From Albula goreensis (Eukaryota; Chordata; Actinopteri; Albuliformes; Albulidae), in the NCBI GenBank assembly GCA_022829145.1, contig CM040741.1, forward strand, positions 37,184,534 to 37,248,533: a stretch of DNA of 64,000 nt. The letters run 5' to 3'. Below, piece after piece: positions 27,121 to 38,570 of this stretch; positions within the stretch are counted from its first letter, which is position 1; every line of letters begins with the position of its first letter. Both the position numbers and the translations under genes were made by a program. Under the pieces are notes generated by a model. The model made no database searches. It saw only the letters and a list, made by a program, of their open reading frames with translations, and was not told the DNA's origin.

Positions 27121-27154
27121 GATAATGACATATATCAATATATATTGATATATG
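27088..27154. repeat. (TG)n run followed by a 26-bp palindrome
   Basis: A TG run (27088-27118) is followed by CATATATCAATATATATTGATATATG (27129-27154), split here as CATATATCAATAT and its exact reverse complement ATATTGATATATG. Perfect self-complementarity over 26 bp favours cruciform extrusion and sequencing trouble. Confidence 0.9.
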
Positions 27155-27261
27155 ACAGTTAATTGTCATTCTGAGTACAAAAATTAAGTCAATAAGTCAG
27201 GTGTACATCACTGTACAACTCATTTTATTCAGAATATTAAATATGAACATCCATATTCTTG

Positions 27262-27390
27262 ATCAAGCTAGAATTTGTTGTGCATTTGACTTACAATACA
27301 TCTGCGTAACATATTCAGTTAATGTGAGTTGTGACTGAAGCCACTAGCACTGCACTGGCATTTTTTGGACAAGGCATGGTTTCCACCCTC
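27262..27390 (+). repeat. unclassified interspersed repeat, copy 1
   Basis: It shares with 28772-28900 the words AATTTGTTGTG, TGACTTA, TAATGTGARTTGTRACTGAAG, CCACTAGCACT and TTTTTTGGACARGGCATG in the same order and orientation. The spacing differs only by small insertions before the last word. There is no coding content and no terminal repeats were recognised. Confidence 0.75.
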
Positions 27391-28771
27391 CAGCTTGCAG
27401 TCAGACTAAAACTAAGTTGTGAGTAATTTCATGTGAGTAAATCAAAGGTCAGTAAATGTTGAATTAAGTATACTGCACTCTATTTCCCCTTACCAGCTTG
27501 AGAATTAACAGTACTTTCTACGGCCAAAGAGAGGTGAATGAACCCACATCACCAGCAGGGCAGCAAGGACTGCCATGTTATATAGAAAGGACCCACAGCC
27601 CAGTCCACCATGGTGGTTTTCTGTATGTCTATACTAGATCAAAATCCCATTTGGGTAGAACAGACAGCTATGGATTTTCTTCATACAAATCAACTGACTG
27701 ATTGCCTTTGTATAATGTATAACAACCCACAGTATAGAAATATTGACATTTGAGGATTGATGTGGTGGTATGTCTGGCAGACAATAAAATGTGAACTGTC
27801 TCATTTTAGGAAGCTAACACTTCACTGCATACCCTTGTGAATGTTCCAGATGGTTAGGGCAGACAAGGTTTTAATGTGAAATATTTTTAAAGACCTCTGT
27901 GCAAAATGTTCAATCTGATATAAAACTGTGCCGCAGATCGTCCATACCTGGCATATATAAAACATCTGACTTGAATTCATCACAGTGTTTTGTGGTGCAA
28001 ATAAACACTGCAGCAATGCCCAGATGTGGGAGATACGACTGCATCGGAAAATCATTAAAAACCAAAGGCCGCTGGTGTGGGTTATATGCAAACATTAATA
28101 TTAAACCGTTTGCTGAGACACTGTAAAGAAGAGTAAGCCTCAATGTTTGCAGAAAATAATTGAATTTACTGCACATCTGTTTACAAGACGAGCAGCAGCA
28201 GAAAATAAATATGGAAATGCATTAGAATAATACAAATCACATTTGCTTTATCGATGTGCAAGACAAACAGACATATTTGCCTGCAAATAAATCTGAAATG
28301 GATGCCCAAATGTTGGTCCACAAACACAAAATATGAGCTGTGTACAGAATAAAATATTATGCAGGATGTGCACACTCATTGCTGTCATCAGAAGATTAAG
28401 ACTTCAGGTAAATTAAACTTTTGTTGAACCAATATTGATCACTACAACAGCTCAGGAATCGTTCCTCTTTGTCAACATTAAAGAAATCATTCAGCAGGCT
28501 GCCTCATAGTCAAATCTCAATTGGAAAAGAGACTGTTTATCAGAGGGCGACTTTGCAGTAAAATAAACATTGAATAAAAAAGACATCTTTTAAAATAAAT
28601 TATCAAAAAATAATATCTTATAAGGCGAAGCACTGTGTTGAGTTCTGCAAACACTCAGGGCATACTGGATCAGAATTTAGGGAAGTCAATTTAATCCAGG
28701 GAGTGAGATACCTGAAACAAGATTACGTTTTCTAAAAAATGATAGCCAGCCAATCAGATGTACTGAAAAAA
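27391..28771. other. unique DNA with a possible conserved block
   Basis: Between the two repeat copies there is no gene. The region 28000-28380 is rich in octamer-like and TAAT words (CATTAATATTAA at 28093-28104, ATATGCAAAC at 28085-28094) and could be regulatory. This is inference from motif density only. Confidence 0.35.
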
Positions 28772-28900
28772 CAAACTACAATTTGTTGTGTAGCTGACTT
28801 AATTTAAAATACATGTTAATGTGAATTGTAACTGAAGCCACTAGCACTCTACCACACTAACCCCCCCAACCCTCCGCTTTTTTGGACAGGGCATGTTAAC
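28772..28900 (+). repeat. unclassified interspersed repeat, copy 2
   Basis: Second copy of the repeat at 27262-27390, about 1.5 kb away in direct orientation. It carries an extra C-rich stretch (about 28858-28877) before the TTTTTTGGACAGGGCATG end. Confidence 0.75.
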
Positions 28901-29519
28901 ACAGGAAAAGCGGGAAGATGTGATTTGCTGATAGACCATAATGGCCTAGATGGAAGAGCTGCCCATGAAAACTGACAGCTCCAGCATGAGCTAACAATAA
29001 CAGATCTCTCGATGATTTCACAACACAATACATACTGCCACAATACATACACAATACATACCGGTACAATTCCCACTTACGTACGGGATTATTTGTGCCC
29101 ACGCATTCTGATGTACTAAACAACATCTGCATTGAATAATTACCAACAGAATCAAATGCATGGAATTTTCTATTTAAGGTGGCAATGTGATGATGGCTGT
29201 GAATATATATCCCTGATTACAAATATGATAAAGTAAATCTGATTTCAATACTCACTGATTGCTGATAATTTCATGTGACCAGCTTGTTACTATGTAGCAA
29301 CAGAATTACAACAGACACTATCCATGATATTGTGCACTGGCATTTGAGTTTTGTGGCCAGCATGTCTACAATTAAATTACTTCTGTTTTTTGCTACTTCA
29401 GTAGCCTTTTCGTCCACCTTAGGCTTAATCACAGCTAAACAAGGGATGCTTCATCGTTCCTTCTAAATAGGATATCTTTGATATGCATATAGTTTAATTT
29501 ACTTTTTCGTGTTCCAACT

Positions 29520-30200
29520 CTTAAAACCCCGTTGTGCCACTGTTTTCCAGCCGTCAGCGGGAAGTTGCTTGCAAATAATTGCATATTTAAAGCCGCGTGG
29601 CATGCCATTAGTTTTCCATTATGAAGGGAGCACTTGCTTCCGATCGCCCCCATACCACTGAATCAGAATGGTGCCCATTAACGTGATGCAGAATAAGGAG
29701 GAGAGGGACCGCTGGCCATCGCCTGCCTGCTTATGCACACATAATTCCCCATTAGCGAGCGAACAGAGCGGCAGCCTCTTGCCTTCTCTCCAACCTCGCT
29801 GATGGATCACGATCATTGCGCAGTTATCATATTAGAGCCAGTCCTCCCTCATCAGACCCTTACGGCTACGGCTCTCTCCCCAGGGCAAGCACCGGGACCT
29901 GATCCAATCCCATGTTTACCCCAATTTAAATGTACACCGGCTCCCCTGTGAGGCCACCACATATGGAAATGGGGGTAAACAAGAGGTGTAGGAGAAGGGG
30001 AAACAAAAAAGCCAATTACAGCTATGGGAGGTGGGGGGGTCAACAGGAAGAGCAATCTTATCCATGGGCTATCTGGTGGAGCAGGAGCGTGAGGGCAAAA
30101 GCTTTTTTCAGTACGATGATTTACTGTTGCACGCAGGGAAATGCTATTGTAATGGGAACAGATGTCAGACATCGGTCAGGTCGCTATGATAATCAGAGTC
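29520..30200. promoter_or_regulatory. candidate conserved non-coding element cluster
   Basis: About 680 bases of balanced composition without simple repeats, unlike both flanks. It includes TTGCAAATAATTGCATATTTAAAG (29569-29592: octamer-like and TATA-like words), GCCCATTAACG, AATTCCCCATTAGCG and GCCAATTACAG, which are homeodomain TAAT/ATTA cores spaced over the block. Open frames on both strands are not protein-like. Vertebrate gene deserts carry many such elements. Conservation is predicted, not shown. Confidence 0.35.
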
Positions 30201-33200
30201 ATCACAAACGCTACAATATTCAAAACAGTGAAGCAGCACAATAAGTAAATGAATAATGCCATAAGGCAACCAATTACCAATCCACTTTGAAAGGTCAATC
30301 AGCCTCCAGTGTGGTTCTGGTTGTTGTATTGGATCCTGCTGTGTGGTGCTTTCTCTCTCACCTCAGGGCTGGTCACTTGATGTAGCTTATCCACATATTG
30401 ATACTTCAGCATGATGAACTGATGCAAGGAAGAAAATGTGTGACTGCACCTTCAAACCAGGGATAAATGAAAAAAAGATATCCCCATCTAGGTCTATGGA
30501 ATTGGTATGGCTTTTAAAGTACTTAAAGTCATAATTTACAGTACGCCATTGATAAATGCATGGTGTACAAACAGAAAAAGTACAAAATGTTCTGGTGAAG
30601 ATGGCTACAAGCCACAGCAGATCAGGACTCGCTTTACTGCGGTGTAATTAGTCCCCAAGTGAAAATGGGTCCTTCTGAAAAGGAAGATTACGCTAGTGTC
30701 CTCTGCTGTATCTTTTCAACATCGATTTTCACACACCATTCCTTTTTTTCCCCCCAAAAGATAGCAATCACCTTCAATGGTCTTTGTACGTCCCAAAGAT
30801 AAAAGAAGAGGGGCAGAAGAAACATCAATAATAGAATGGAAGAGGAACCAAGCTGGAGCAAGGTAATAGTGTTTTAACAGAGTCTTTATCAGACAACTAT
30901 TTTGTATAACCGATATCCAAGAGACATGCTTTTTTCGAGCCAGAATGAATGGGCAGCAGGGCATTCTGAAACCTGGAGGGTTCAGTTGTGAATGCACAAT
31001 AAATGGCACCTGCACAACATTCTGACAGAACTACTTTCAAACACTTATTGAGACCATTTCGCACCAGGCCATTTTCTCACACCTGTTAGCGCACACGTGA
31101 AGTGTTTTTCATCAAATCAATTCCTGCTTCCAGCCATTTGACTTATTTTTGGTTTTGGGAAAAAAAAAACAAAAGCACAAAAAAGTGCAGCAATGCTACA
31201 TGTTGCAATAATTGGCAGCAGCTAAGAAATCGATGTGCCACAAATGAGATAATCATGAAGGTATCGTTCCCTTAAAAAAGCACAGTTTGATGTGTCAGTT
31301 TTTGACAACGGAAATATGTGGAGGAACAGCTTTGCGACACATGCCAAGATAGATAAAAGTTAACATGCTCATTTAATTTCCAAGGACTAATCTTTAGAAA
31401 AAATCAACTGCAAAGATACCAAACAATGCAACTTAGGACAAAGAAAGCATTACAGCAATGAAAGGAAATGGGGGATTTCAAAATGAGATCAGGCATCTTA
31501 AAATAGAATAAGCTCTTTTCCATGGCTCTTTTCATTACTGAATGAAATAAGGCTTCCAATGCATTTAATTGTAACCTGTAGGTAGATGAGTACACTCAAC
31601 AGCACTGATGGACTTATTGTGTTGTTTCACCGAAGTCGACATCTGAATTGGAATTATCTGAATGGGTGATGGTTTGATGCTGGTGAGAATAACCATTTCG
31701 GTATCTATGAGAGATGTCTCTTCTGCATTCTGGAACTCTTGCGATGTTGGTGACAAGGAACTTGTGGAGAAGTTTGGCTAGCATTCCACTGTTTAATGTG
31801 TTGGACCGTTCTTCATCTTCTAAATGTATATTCTAAAAAAATCTAAACTAAACACTAACTATTATAATCATCTAAAAATGTTTTACTTAGGTTGTTGATA
31901 TATGCAAATGAAAGTCTTAAAAACAGTTTGGCAAATTATATTTGGTCTTTGTTAAATGAGCCAAACAATATTTTTTAATAAAAATGTATCACTTGCCTAT
32001 AGCAACATCATAAGTGAATGTTTTAAGTTACACATTTAGGTACTCAAGAAATTTAAAGAATGAGCAGCAGGTACAGAAATTTGAAATATAATTTGCTTCA
32101 CTCTGAAGAGAGGCAGAGAGGTGAATTATGGGCTTTTCATATTAAAACCATGGAAAGATTTCAAATTAGCTTTCTTTCTTAGGGAAAAATCTAGACCTGA
32201 AGAGGATGCTGTTTTAAAGTGCATTTTCTCAGTAACAATCCAGCTTCCAAGCATCTATTATTACGCACTGAGATGAAAATGCATTTAAGCAGTGCATAAT
32301 ATAGGCCTGCACTTAGTCCTTCGTTACTAAAACAAATGAACAGTGTTTCAATTTGGATACTTACAACAACGGCGGAAAAGAAAACATTTCATTGTTATTT
32401 AAGCTAATTTTTCATACTCCCTTAAAATCGATTAAGCCAGGAACTCCTGGATTTAAATACTAGCAGCTGGTCTTCAAAAACGATAGTTCATTTCCTGTGC
32501 ATCCCCCTCCTCCTGCAATCCCAAGGCCCGCCTACTTTACATTGCTTGGAGATCCTGAACTGTCATTACTGTGGACAGAAGGCATTTACCATCCATCAAA
32601 TGTCACCACATACCATGAAAGGTTTCAAGTTGTTTTCGAAAGTATTCTTCTCAGAGCAGAAATGTCGAAATGTCGGCTGACACACTTTCATGTAGCTGAC
32701 TGACAGAAAGGTTTCTCTAAATCTATAGTATGACCCGCATTGTTAGTACACTACAAGACAGACTGTGATCCCCTTCTAAGTCCTAGAACAAAGGACAGGT
32801 TGGAGGACAGCTGTAAGAGCCCAGTCATTAAACTATGAGACAGAGATGGATATACCAAGCCAGTATGTATCGTAGATAATTTACTACTGACTGAGGAGGG
32901 CACTTCAGCTTCTTCTGATTGCACCCTTCTTGGAGGAAGTTAATGAAAACCTCGGTGTACACATTAGATGAATAGGCCTATCTGCTCAGCTAATGAAATT
33001 TAAATAACACATTTATTCATTAAAGCAATCCTTGTGTTGACAAAAAGTGAGGGAAGAGGAATACGCATTACTTCTAATCACAGTCACGCACCCCCCCAAA
33101 ACCTCAGCGTGATTTCATTTTCCAGTGATAAATGAAGAGAGAAAAAATGGTCAAGTAATATACACTATTAAGAGAACTTGGAGATTGTTCTATTTTTTAC

Positions 33201-34741
33201 CATTTATTTATTCATTTTCATGCTGCCTTTAAAATGACCATATAATGAGAGCTATGAAATAAGCCTGGCCATTTACTTAAAAGTTTAAGGCAAGTAATCC
33301 AAGGGGAAGACAATTACTGTACATGGGCATTACTTTAAGGTCAGAAAGTTTTCAATCAAATTTTTATTAAGGCCTCCAAACTGCATAATTGCCCAAAACA
33401 TTTGAGTACATATTGATATCATGTAAGAAACCTTGTTGCTTACCAACATACTGTGAAAATGCAAATGTTTTCATATGCATACCCAGTTTTCCCCAGAAAC
33501 CTGTTTTAAAATGACAGCATTAATCTGTCAATTACCTAAAAGTGAATCAATGAACACAGACTAAAGCAAAAATAGTTTTCATTAGTAATCATTCCTGGTA
33601 ATCAAAAAAAAAACATAATTGGGCAAATAAATTTTATTCTAAATTCAGTTTTAAAATTTGATCTCATAGGAACCATAACATAGGTTACAATGTGATAGAT
33701 TTGATAGGTTCACCAGTGGGGGAAAATGGGTAAACAATTATGCCTCAAAGCAGTAAGACCTTACATTTCACTTCTTTCTCATGTTTTAAAAATGCTGTGA
33801 ATTGTGTTCCCCCTATGGTTGCACATGTGAGCTTTAAGACTCCAGGGCATGCAAAGTAATGATGAAGGAGTGAGGTTTCAGGTTTCATACAACATCATCA
33901 TTAATACCACATGTACTTCCACCATTTGAAACCTGTATCAGTCTAATAAACAGCTGACCGCTGGCACAGCAGACATACCTGAGCTCAAAAATTGTTTTTT
34001 TATGCTTAATTTATACTTGTACATAATGTGAAACTGCTTAGGAAGGACATTGTGAATGAAATGGCTTGATGTGGCAGGGTTCAGTGGATTGAATGAGGTG
34101 GTACAAACCAAAATACACCACAGCAAGAGAGACTGATCATAGATCACACCATATTAGGCTATGCCATTGTTTGCATAATTTATCTTGGCCTTGGATTTCT
34201 GCAATACATTGTCAAAAACTGCATGTTTTATTAAGCCATTTCATGCAGGAAAATTACCTGAATGGCTGGATGAACTCATAGACCAGATGCCAGGCACTAC
34301 CATTATTTTCCCCTGGACAACTAAGTTGTTGATGGCTTCACCACTCAAAGGAATACGAACTTTGCATTTGGCACTGCATGGTTAAAAAGTCTTTGTTGGT
34401 TTAGATTAATGGAACTTTTCCAGCTTTGCAGCCCACAGATCCGTATTTTGATATCTGTGGGTTAATTTCTGCATTTCACTGCTTCATTGGCACAAGTGTG
34501 CCAGCCGTCCATGGTTTGCCTTGCCAGCGTCTTTCACTCAGACCAAAAATGTATGATTTCTACCATGAGGGCAGGATATAAAAATACCTCACCATTTTCC
34601 ATTTTACGACCTGAAAGAGAATCATAACAACTGGTTGGTAAATAGCAAGCAAGCTGATATCCAATAATATTATCGTCATTTCAGGGACAATTTACTCATA
34701 TAGATCTCATAAGAACCTGTTTATGAACACAGTTGCAAATA
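30201..34741. other. unique non-coding DNA
   Basis: No gene or transposon was recognised. About 33270-33600 contains many ATTA/TAAT words and an ATGCAAAT octamer (33461-33468) followed by CATATGCAT (33473-33481). It is the best enhancer-like block in this stretch. Confidence 0.4.
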
Positions 34742-34960
34742 CAGTGCCGTGAAAATGTTTTGCCCCCTTCTTAATTTCCTCTTTTATTGCATATTTCCCT
34801 CACTAAATAGTGTCAAATAATCAAATAAAATATAATATTAGACAACGGAAACTCAAGCAAACATAAAACATAGTTTTTACAGCATTATTTCATACACTTT
34901 ATAGATATTATCACCAATTACCAATATTATCCCTGTGAAAAAGTAATTGCCTCCTTAAAC
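34742..34960. repeat. Tc1-like left terminal inverted repeat
   Basis: Pairs with about 36085-36220 in inverted orientation, with several mismatches and small gaps. The outer 60 or so bases have no partner because the right terminus is shortened. Confidence 0.75.
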
Positions 34961-34964
34961 TAAA

Positions 34965-35990
34965 TATCCGATTGGACCACCCATGGCGGCAAAACCTGCA
35001 ACCAAATGTTTGCTATAATTTCATATGAGCCTCTTACATCTCTGAGGATGAAGCTTGGCCTGCTCTTCTTTGCAGAACTTTTTAATTCTGACAAATTTCC
35101 AGGTCTTTTCAGGCCCTGCCACAGCATCTCTATTGGTTTCATGTCGGGACTTTGAGTAGGTCACTCCAACACTTTATCTTCTTTTAAGCCATTAAGATGT
35201 GGACTTGCTTGAATGCTTTGTTTCATTGTCCTGCTGCATCACCCAATTATGCCTCACCTTCAGCTTATGCACAGATGGTTGGACATTCTCCTTGCTTCCC
35301 ATGCTTCCTTTAATGATTACAGGCAGTCAAGGCAGTAAAGCCTTCCCATACCATCACACTGCCACCGCTATGTTTCAATGTTCTTACAGTGGAATGCTAT
35401 ATTTGCTTTATGCTAGACAAATGAGAACTTGCACACTGTAAAGAGTTCCAACTTTGACTTATCTGTCCACAGAATATTATCCCAAAAGACTTGAGCATCA
35501 TCCAGGTACTTTTTAGCAAATGTGAGAAGAGCTTTTATTTTTTTATCCAGAGAGTTGTGGTTTCTGCCTTGTCACTCTTCCATCAGGCCCACTGTGTCTC
35601 AGTGTCCTTCTAATAGTAGAGCTATGAGCACTGACCTTAGCTGATGCTACAGAGGACTGAAGTTCTTTGGAAGTCTTTCTAGGGGCTTTGCAGACTTCCT
35701 GGATGATGTGCTGGCATGTCCCGGCAGAAATTTTGGCAAGCTGACCACTTCTGGGAAGATTCACAACTGTTCCATGTCTTCTACATTTGGAGATAATGGC
35801 ATTCACTGTGGTTCACTGGAGTACTAGAGCCTTAGAAATGGCTTTGTACCCTTTCCAAAATGATTTATCTACACAAATGTTTTCCTTAGTTGTTCTGGGA
35901 GCTCCCTTGATTGTGGAATTGTGTGCCTGTAGACACTTTGAGGTGACTACTGCTTTCTGATGGTAACATTCAATACACATGCGTTTTAAA
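34965..35990 (-). pseudogene. Tc1-like transposase relic
   Basis: Read on the minus strand with several frame changes. An N-terminal helix-turn-helix remnant contains WKGYKAISKAL (about 35825-35860). A second DNA-binding segment includes HGTVVNLPRSGQ (35735-35775), RKTSKELQSSVASAKVS and STIRRTLR. Then comes LDDAQVFWDNILWTDKSKLE (about 35450-35510), with the first catalytic Asp at 35461-35463, and finally MKPIEMLWQGLKR (about 35105-35142), which carries the D/E-type last catalytic position in the family's NPIE motif. Order and spacing fit the paired-like plus DDE layout of a roughly 340-residue Tc1 transposase. In-frame stops and a decayed middle section make it non-functional. Confidence 0.88.
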
Positions 35991-36212
35991 CTCAGCAGGG
36001 TTGTTTTCAATCAAAGCTGGCTGTGTTCAGTCATCTGAATCTAATTTTGGATGACAAATTTGTACATTTTTTGTTTCAAAACTAAGGGGGCAATCACTTG
36101 TTCTCAGGGGGCAATATGAGTAATTGGTGACATTCTCCATTGAATGAATTGAAAAATGATGTAAAAACTATGCTTTGTGTTTGCTTGGGTTTTCCTTGTC
36201 TAGTACAATATT

Positions 36213-36253
36213 ATTGATTACCTAGCTATATACTGTATATCTAGATAATCAAT
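36213..36253. repeat. imperfect palindrome at the Tc1 right boundary
   Basis: ATTGATTACCTAGCTATATAC is followed by TGTATATCTAGATAATCAAT, which is its reverse complement with a few mismatches. It lies exactly where the outer right terminus of the transposon should continue. Confidence 0.75.
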
Positions 36254-37816
36254 AAACTTTGACAGGATATAGACTAAGCAAAAAAGACATCTTTGAATAG
36301 GTGATACCAAGAAACATAAGACAATGGGTAGAAATGATGGTGGGAATAGGGTATATAGTATACACAAATAAAACCTTGTTTCCTTTAGCTGGCATTTAGT
36401 ATCAGCACATTTCCAGAGGCCAAAATGAGGGTTCTGCTCCTGCTGCTATTTCAGTACACTTGCCCTGCATAACCTAAACCATGCTCTTATTTTTGTTCCA
36501 ATATTACCAATCCATCAGATTGCCATTAGACTCTCTGAGGTCTTTGCCCTGGCACCAGGGAAGCAGCAAAGTACATTATGAATACCTTTTCACATCATTA
36601 TGTCTCATACCCCACTGAGTCTTTTTCCCTAAACTAGCAGAAGACAAAAGTCCCATGAATAGAAAAAGGTCAACAACCTGGATAATTCCTATGGTAACTA
36701 CACGGATAGTGAAGGAGAAACAGTTACATTCAATGGAGTCCACCATTTTTTAATCCCAAGAAAAATCACCAGTTTGATGTGAAAAGCAAACAGTAGAGAG
36801 TCAGCTCCACATATCCACAGAGGAAAAGGTATGAGTTTGCTTTTTCCCCACTTTCACTATTATCCTTTCTCTATCAGTCTGCTCTCTGCATTGTCTGTCA
36901 AACTTAAAAACAGGCAGAGGCACACAGAAGGATGAGGCAGTGAAGTTTGGTGACAGAAATGAATCAGTCACCTGGGAAACTTAGAGGTAGGAGATGACTA
37001 TTATGGGAAAGGAGTAAAAGCAATGGTGGGAATGACCAAGTATGTTTCCAACATGCAGAATTTATGACAAAGAAAAAGACTAAGCTACCCAATAAAATGA
37101 GGAAGACAAGTTGGAGTGCGCTAATTGATGGCACAGAGTAGTACCATCTGTACCACCAGAGGTACAGATACATAGCATAGCCTGCTCCAAAGGGCTGAAA
37201 TGTAGTTCTATAAAGTAGAGACAATATGCAGGAGAAAGCATTACAATATGCATTGTATGCATGAAGAATGATGAATAAGACAAATCATTTTATTTACACA
37301 CATCATACATTCACATTCAGAATGCGAACATCTGGCCTATCAGATGGTGCCCTGGATACATGGGCCATGCATTCACACCATTTGGCCAATCAAATGATGA
37401 ACTATAAACCCTTAAAAAATGGTGTCCGTTGACTTTGGACATTGGTGTAATACTGAGCATGCTCACAAGCTAAGGTTAGTGTTACTAAGCAAGATTTATC
37501 ACATGGAATGTAACTTTTAATTTAACTAATACTACTTCATGACTAGTAGTTGTAAATATTACCTACTTTCCAATAATTTTAAGGTAGTTGACAAAATAAC
37601 ATCATCCAAACAATACAGCATGCTTGCTGGTTAGCTACTTTACCGGACTTGACATCTTGCAATAACTTTCCTTTTGACGTAGTGATACTAGGATAATGTT
37701 ATCCCTCGTTACAAGTGCTACTCTGTTATTACACTTGTTTGACAGATTTTGCTGTTTGACTGGTAGTGTGACAGACTCGCTGCAGCTTGCTTGCTAGGAT
37801 GTTGCTGTATCTCCTC
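36254..37816. other. unique non-coding DNA
   Basis: No gene recognised. The stretch from about 37430 onward, with TAGCTACT and GCTAGGATG-like words, may be the left part of a degraded DNA transposon that includes the hairpins that follow, but no terminus was found. Confidence 0.4.
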
Positions 37817-37909
37817 TTGGACTTACGTGATGGTTTCCAATAAATAAGTGAGCATAGCATAGAAACAGCAGGCTCACTTACATTATTGGAAACCATCACT
37901 GAAGTCCAA
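37817..37909. repeat. long hairpin with 37-38-base arms
   Basis: The left arm (37817-37853) and right arm (37872-37909) are reverse complements except for a two-base mismatch, one further mismatch and a one-base bulge. The loop is 18 bases. A motif GTCCAARTGATG occurs twice just downstream (37904 and 37931). The size and pairing are like a microRNA precursor, but a palindromic MITE core is at least as likely. Confidence 0.85.
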
Positions 37910-38071
37910 GTGATGGCCTCACCTGTGATGAGGTCCAAATGATGCAGACATAATGACACTGCAATGCTGCTCAGGTATAATGATCTTAAATAACTAATTC
38001 ATGTTTTGAACAGAAAGTTCTGCTGTTCTTTGACTGTTTCTAGTACTCCTGCTGCTACTACTTCAGTGCTT

Positions 38072-38121
38072 ACTGTACCTACTAGAAGTTTTAGTATATT
38101 AAAAATTCTAGTAGGTACAGT
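38072..38121. repeat. perfect 16-bp hairpin
   Basis: ACTGTACCTACTAGAA (38072-38087) is exactly reverse-complemented at 38106-38121, with partial pairing continuing into the loop. It lies 160 bases from the larger hairpin at 37817-37909 and may belong to the same element. Confidence 0.85.
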
Positions 38122-38492
38122 TTTAAAATACTCTTCAAGCGCTCGGCAAGCAAACAGAGTTTTTTCTGGAATTCTACACCTCAGTTGTTTACCCCCAGAT
38201 ATTTTTTTATTTCAAGAGATGTTTTGTTGAGTTTAGAAGAAAATATTTTAAAGGGAACAGGGGAAATTAAACTTTAATTTCTTATAATGTCTTATTTAAA
38301 TTAATGTTCTGTTGAAGTGGTTAGGTATTCTCGTGCAATTTGTTCAATAAAAGCATGTTAGAAATAATTTATTTCATTTTTTTATTCAGTGGGCATAGGC
38401 TATTCAATGTTTGGGGTCTATGTTAGCAGTGTACCTATTAAAGCAGAAAGGCATAGTAACCGTATAGCTAATATGCACACTTGTTTATTTAT

Positions 38493-38570
38493 TGCAAGTC
38501 ATATCGTCATCGCAATATTGAACAATGTTATCACATATTGCAGATTTTCCTCATAGTGTGCAGGCCTAAT
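38493..38570. mobile_element. truncated hAT end
   Basis: The words TTGCAAGTCATATCGTCATCG, CAATATTG, CACATATTGCAG and TGTGCAGGCCTAA resemble the right end of the element at 43294-43707 (TATCG.. ATTGCGATG.. GTGCAGCCCTAA). Only this end is recognisable. Confidence 0.5.

Larger units (their letters stand above)
34742..36236 (-). mobile_element. degraded Tc1-like transposon
   Basis: It starts CAGTGCCGTGAAAATG directly after a TA dinucleotide, the Tc1/mariner target. Long inverted termini are visible: 34742-34960 against about 36085-36220. Examples are CAAGCAAACATAAAACATAG on the left, matched by the reverse complement of CTATGCTTTGTGTTTGCTTG on the right, and TATCACCAATTACCAATATT matched inverted by a close copy at about 36105-36130. 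A Tc1 transposase relic lies between them on the minus strand. The outer part of the right terminus is missing or rearranged and merges with a palindrome (36213-36253), so the right boundary is approximate. Confidence 0.85.
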
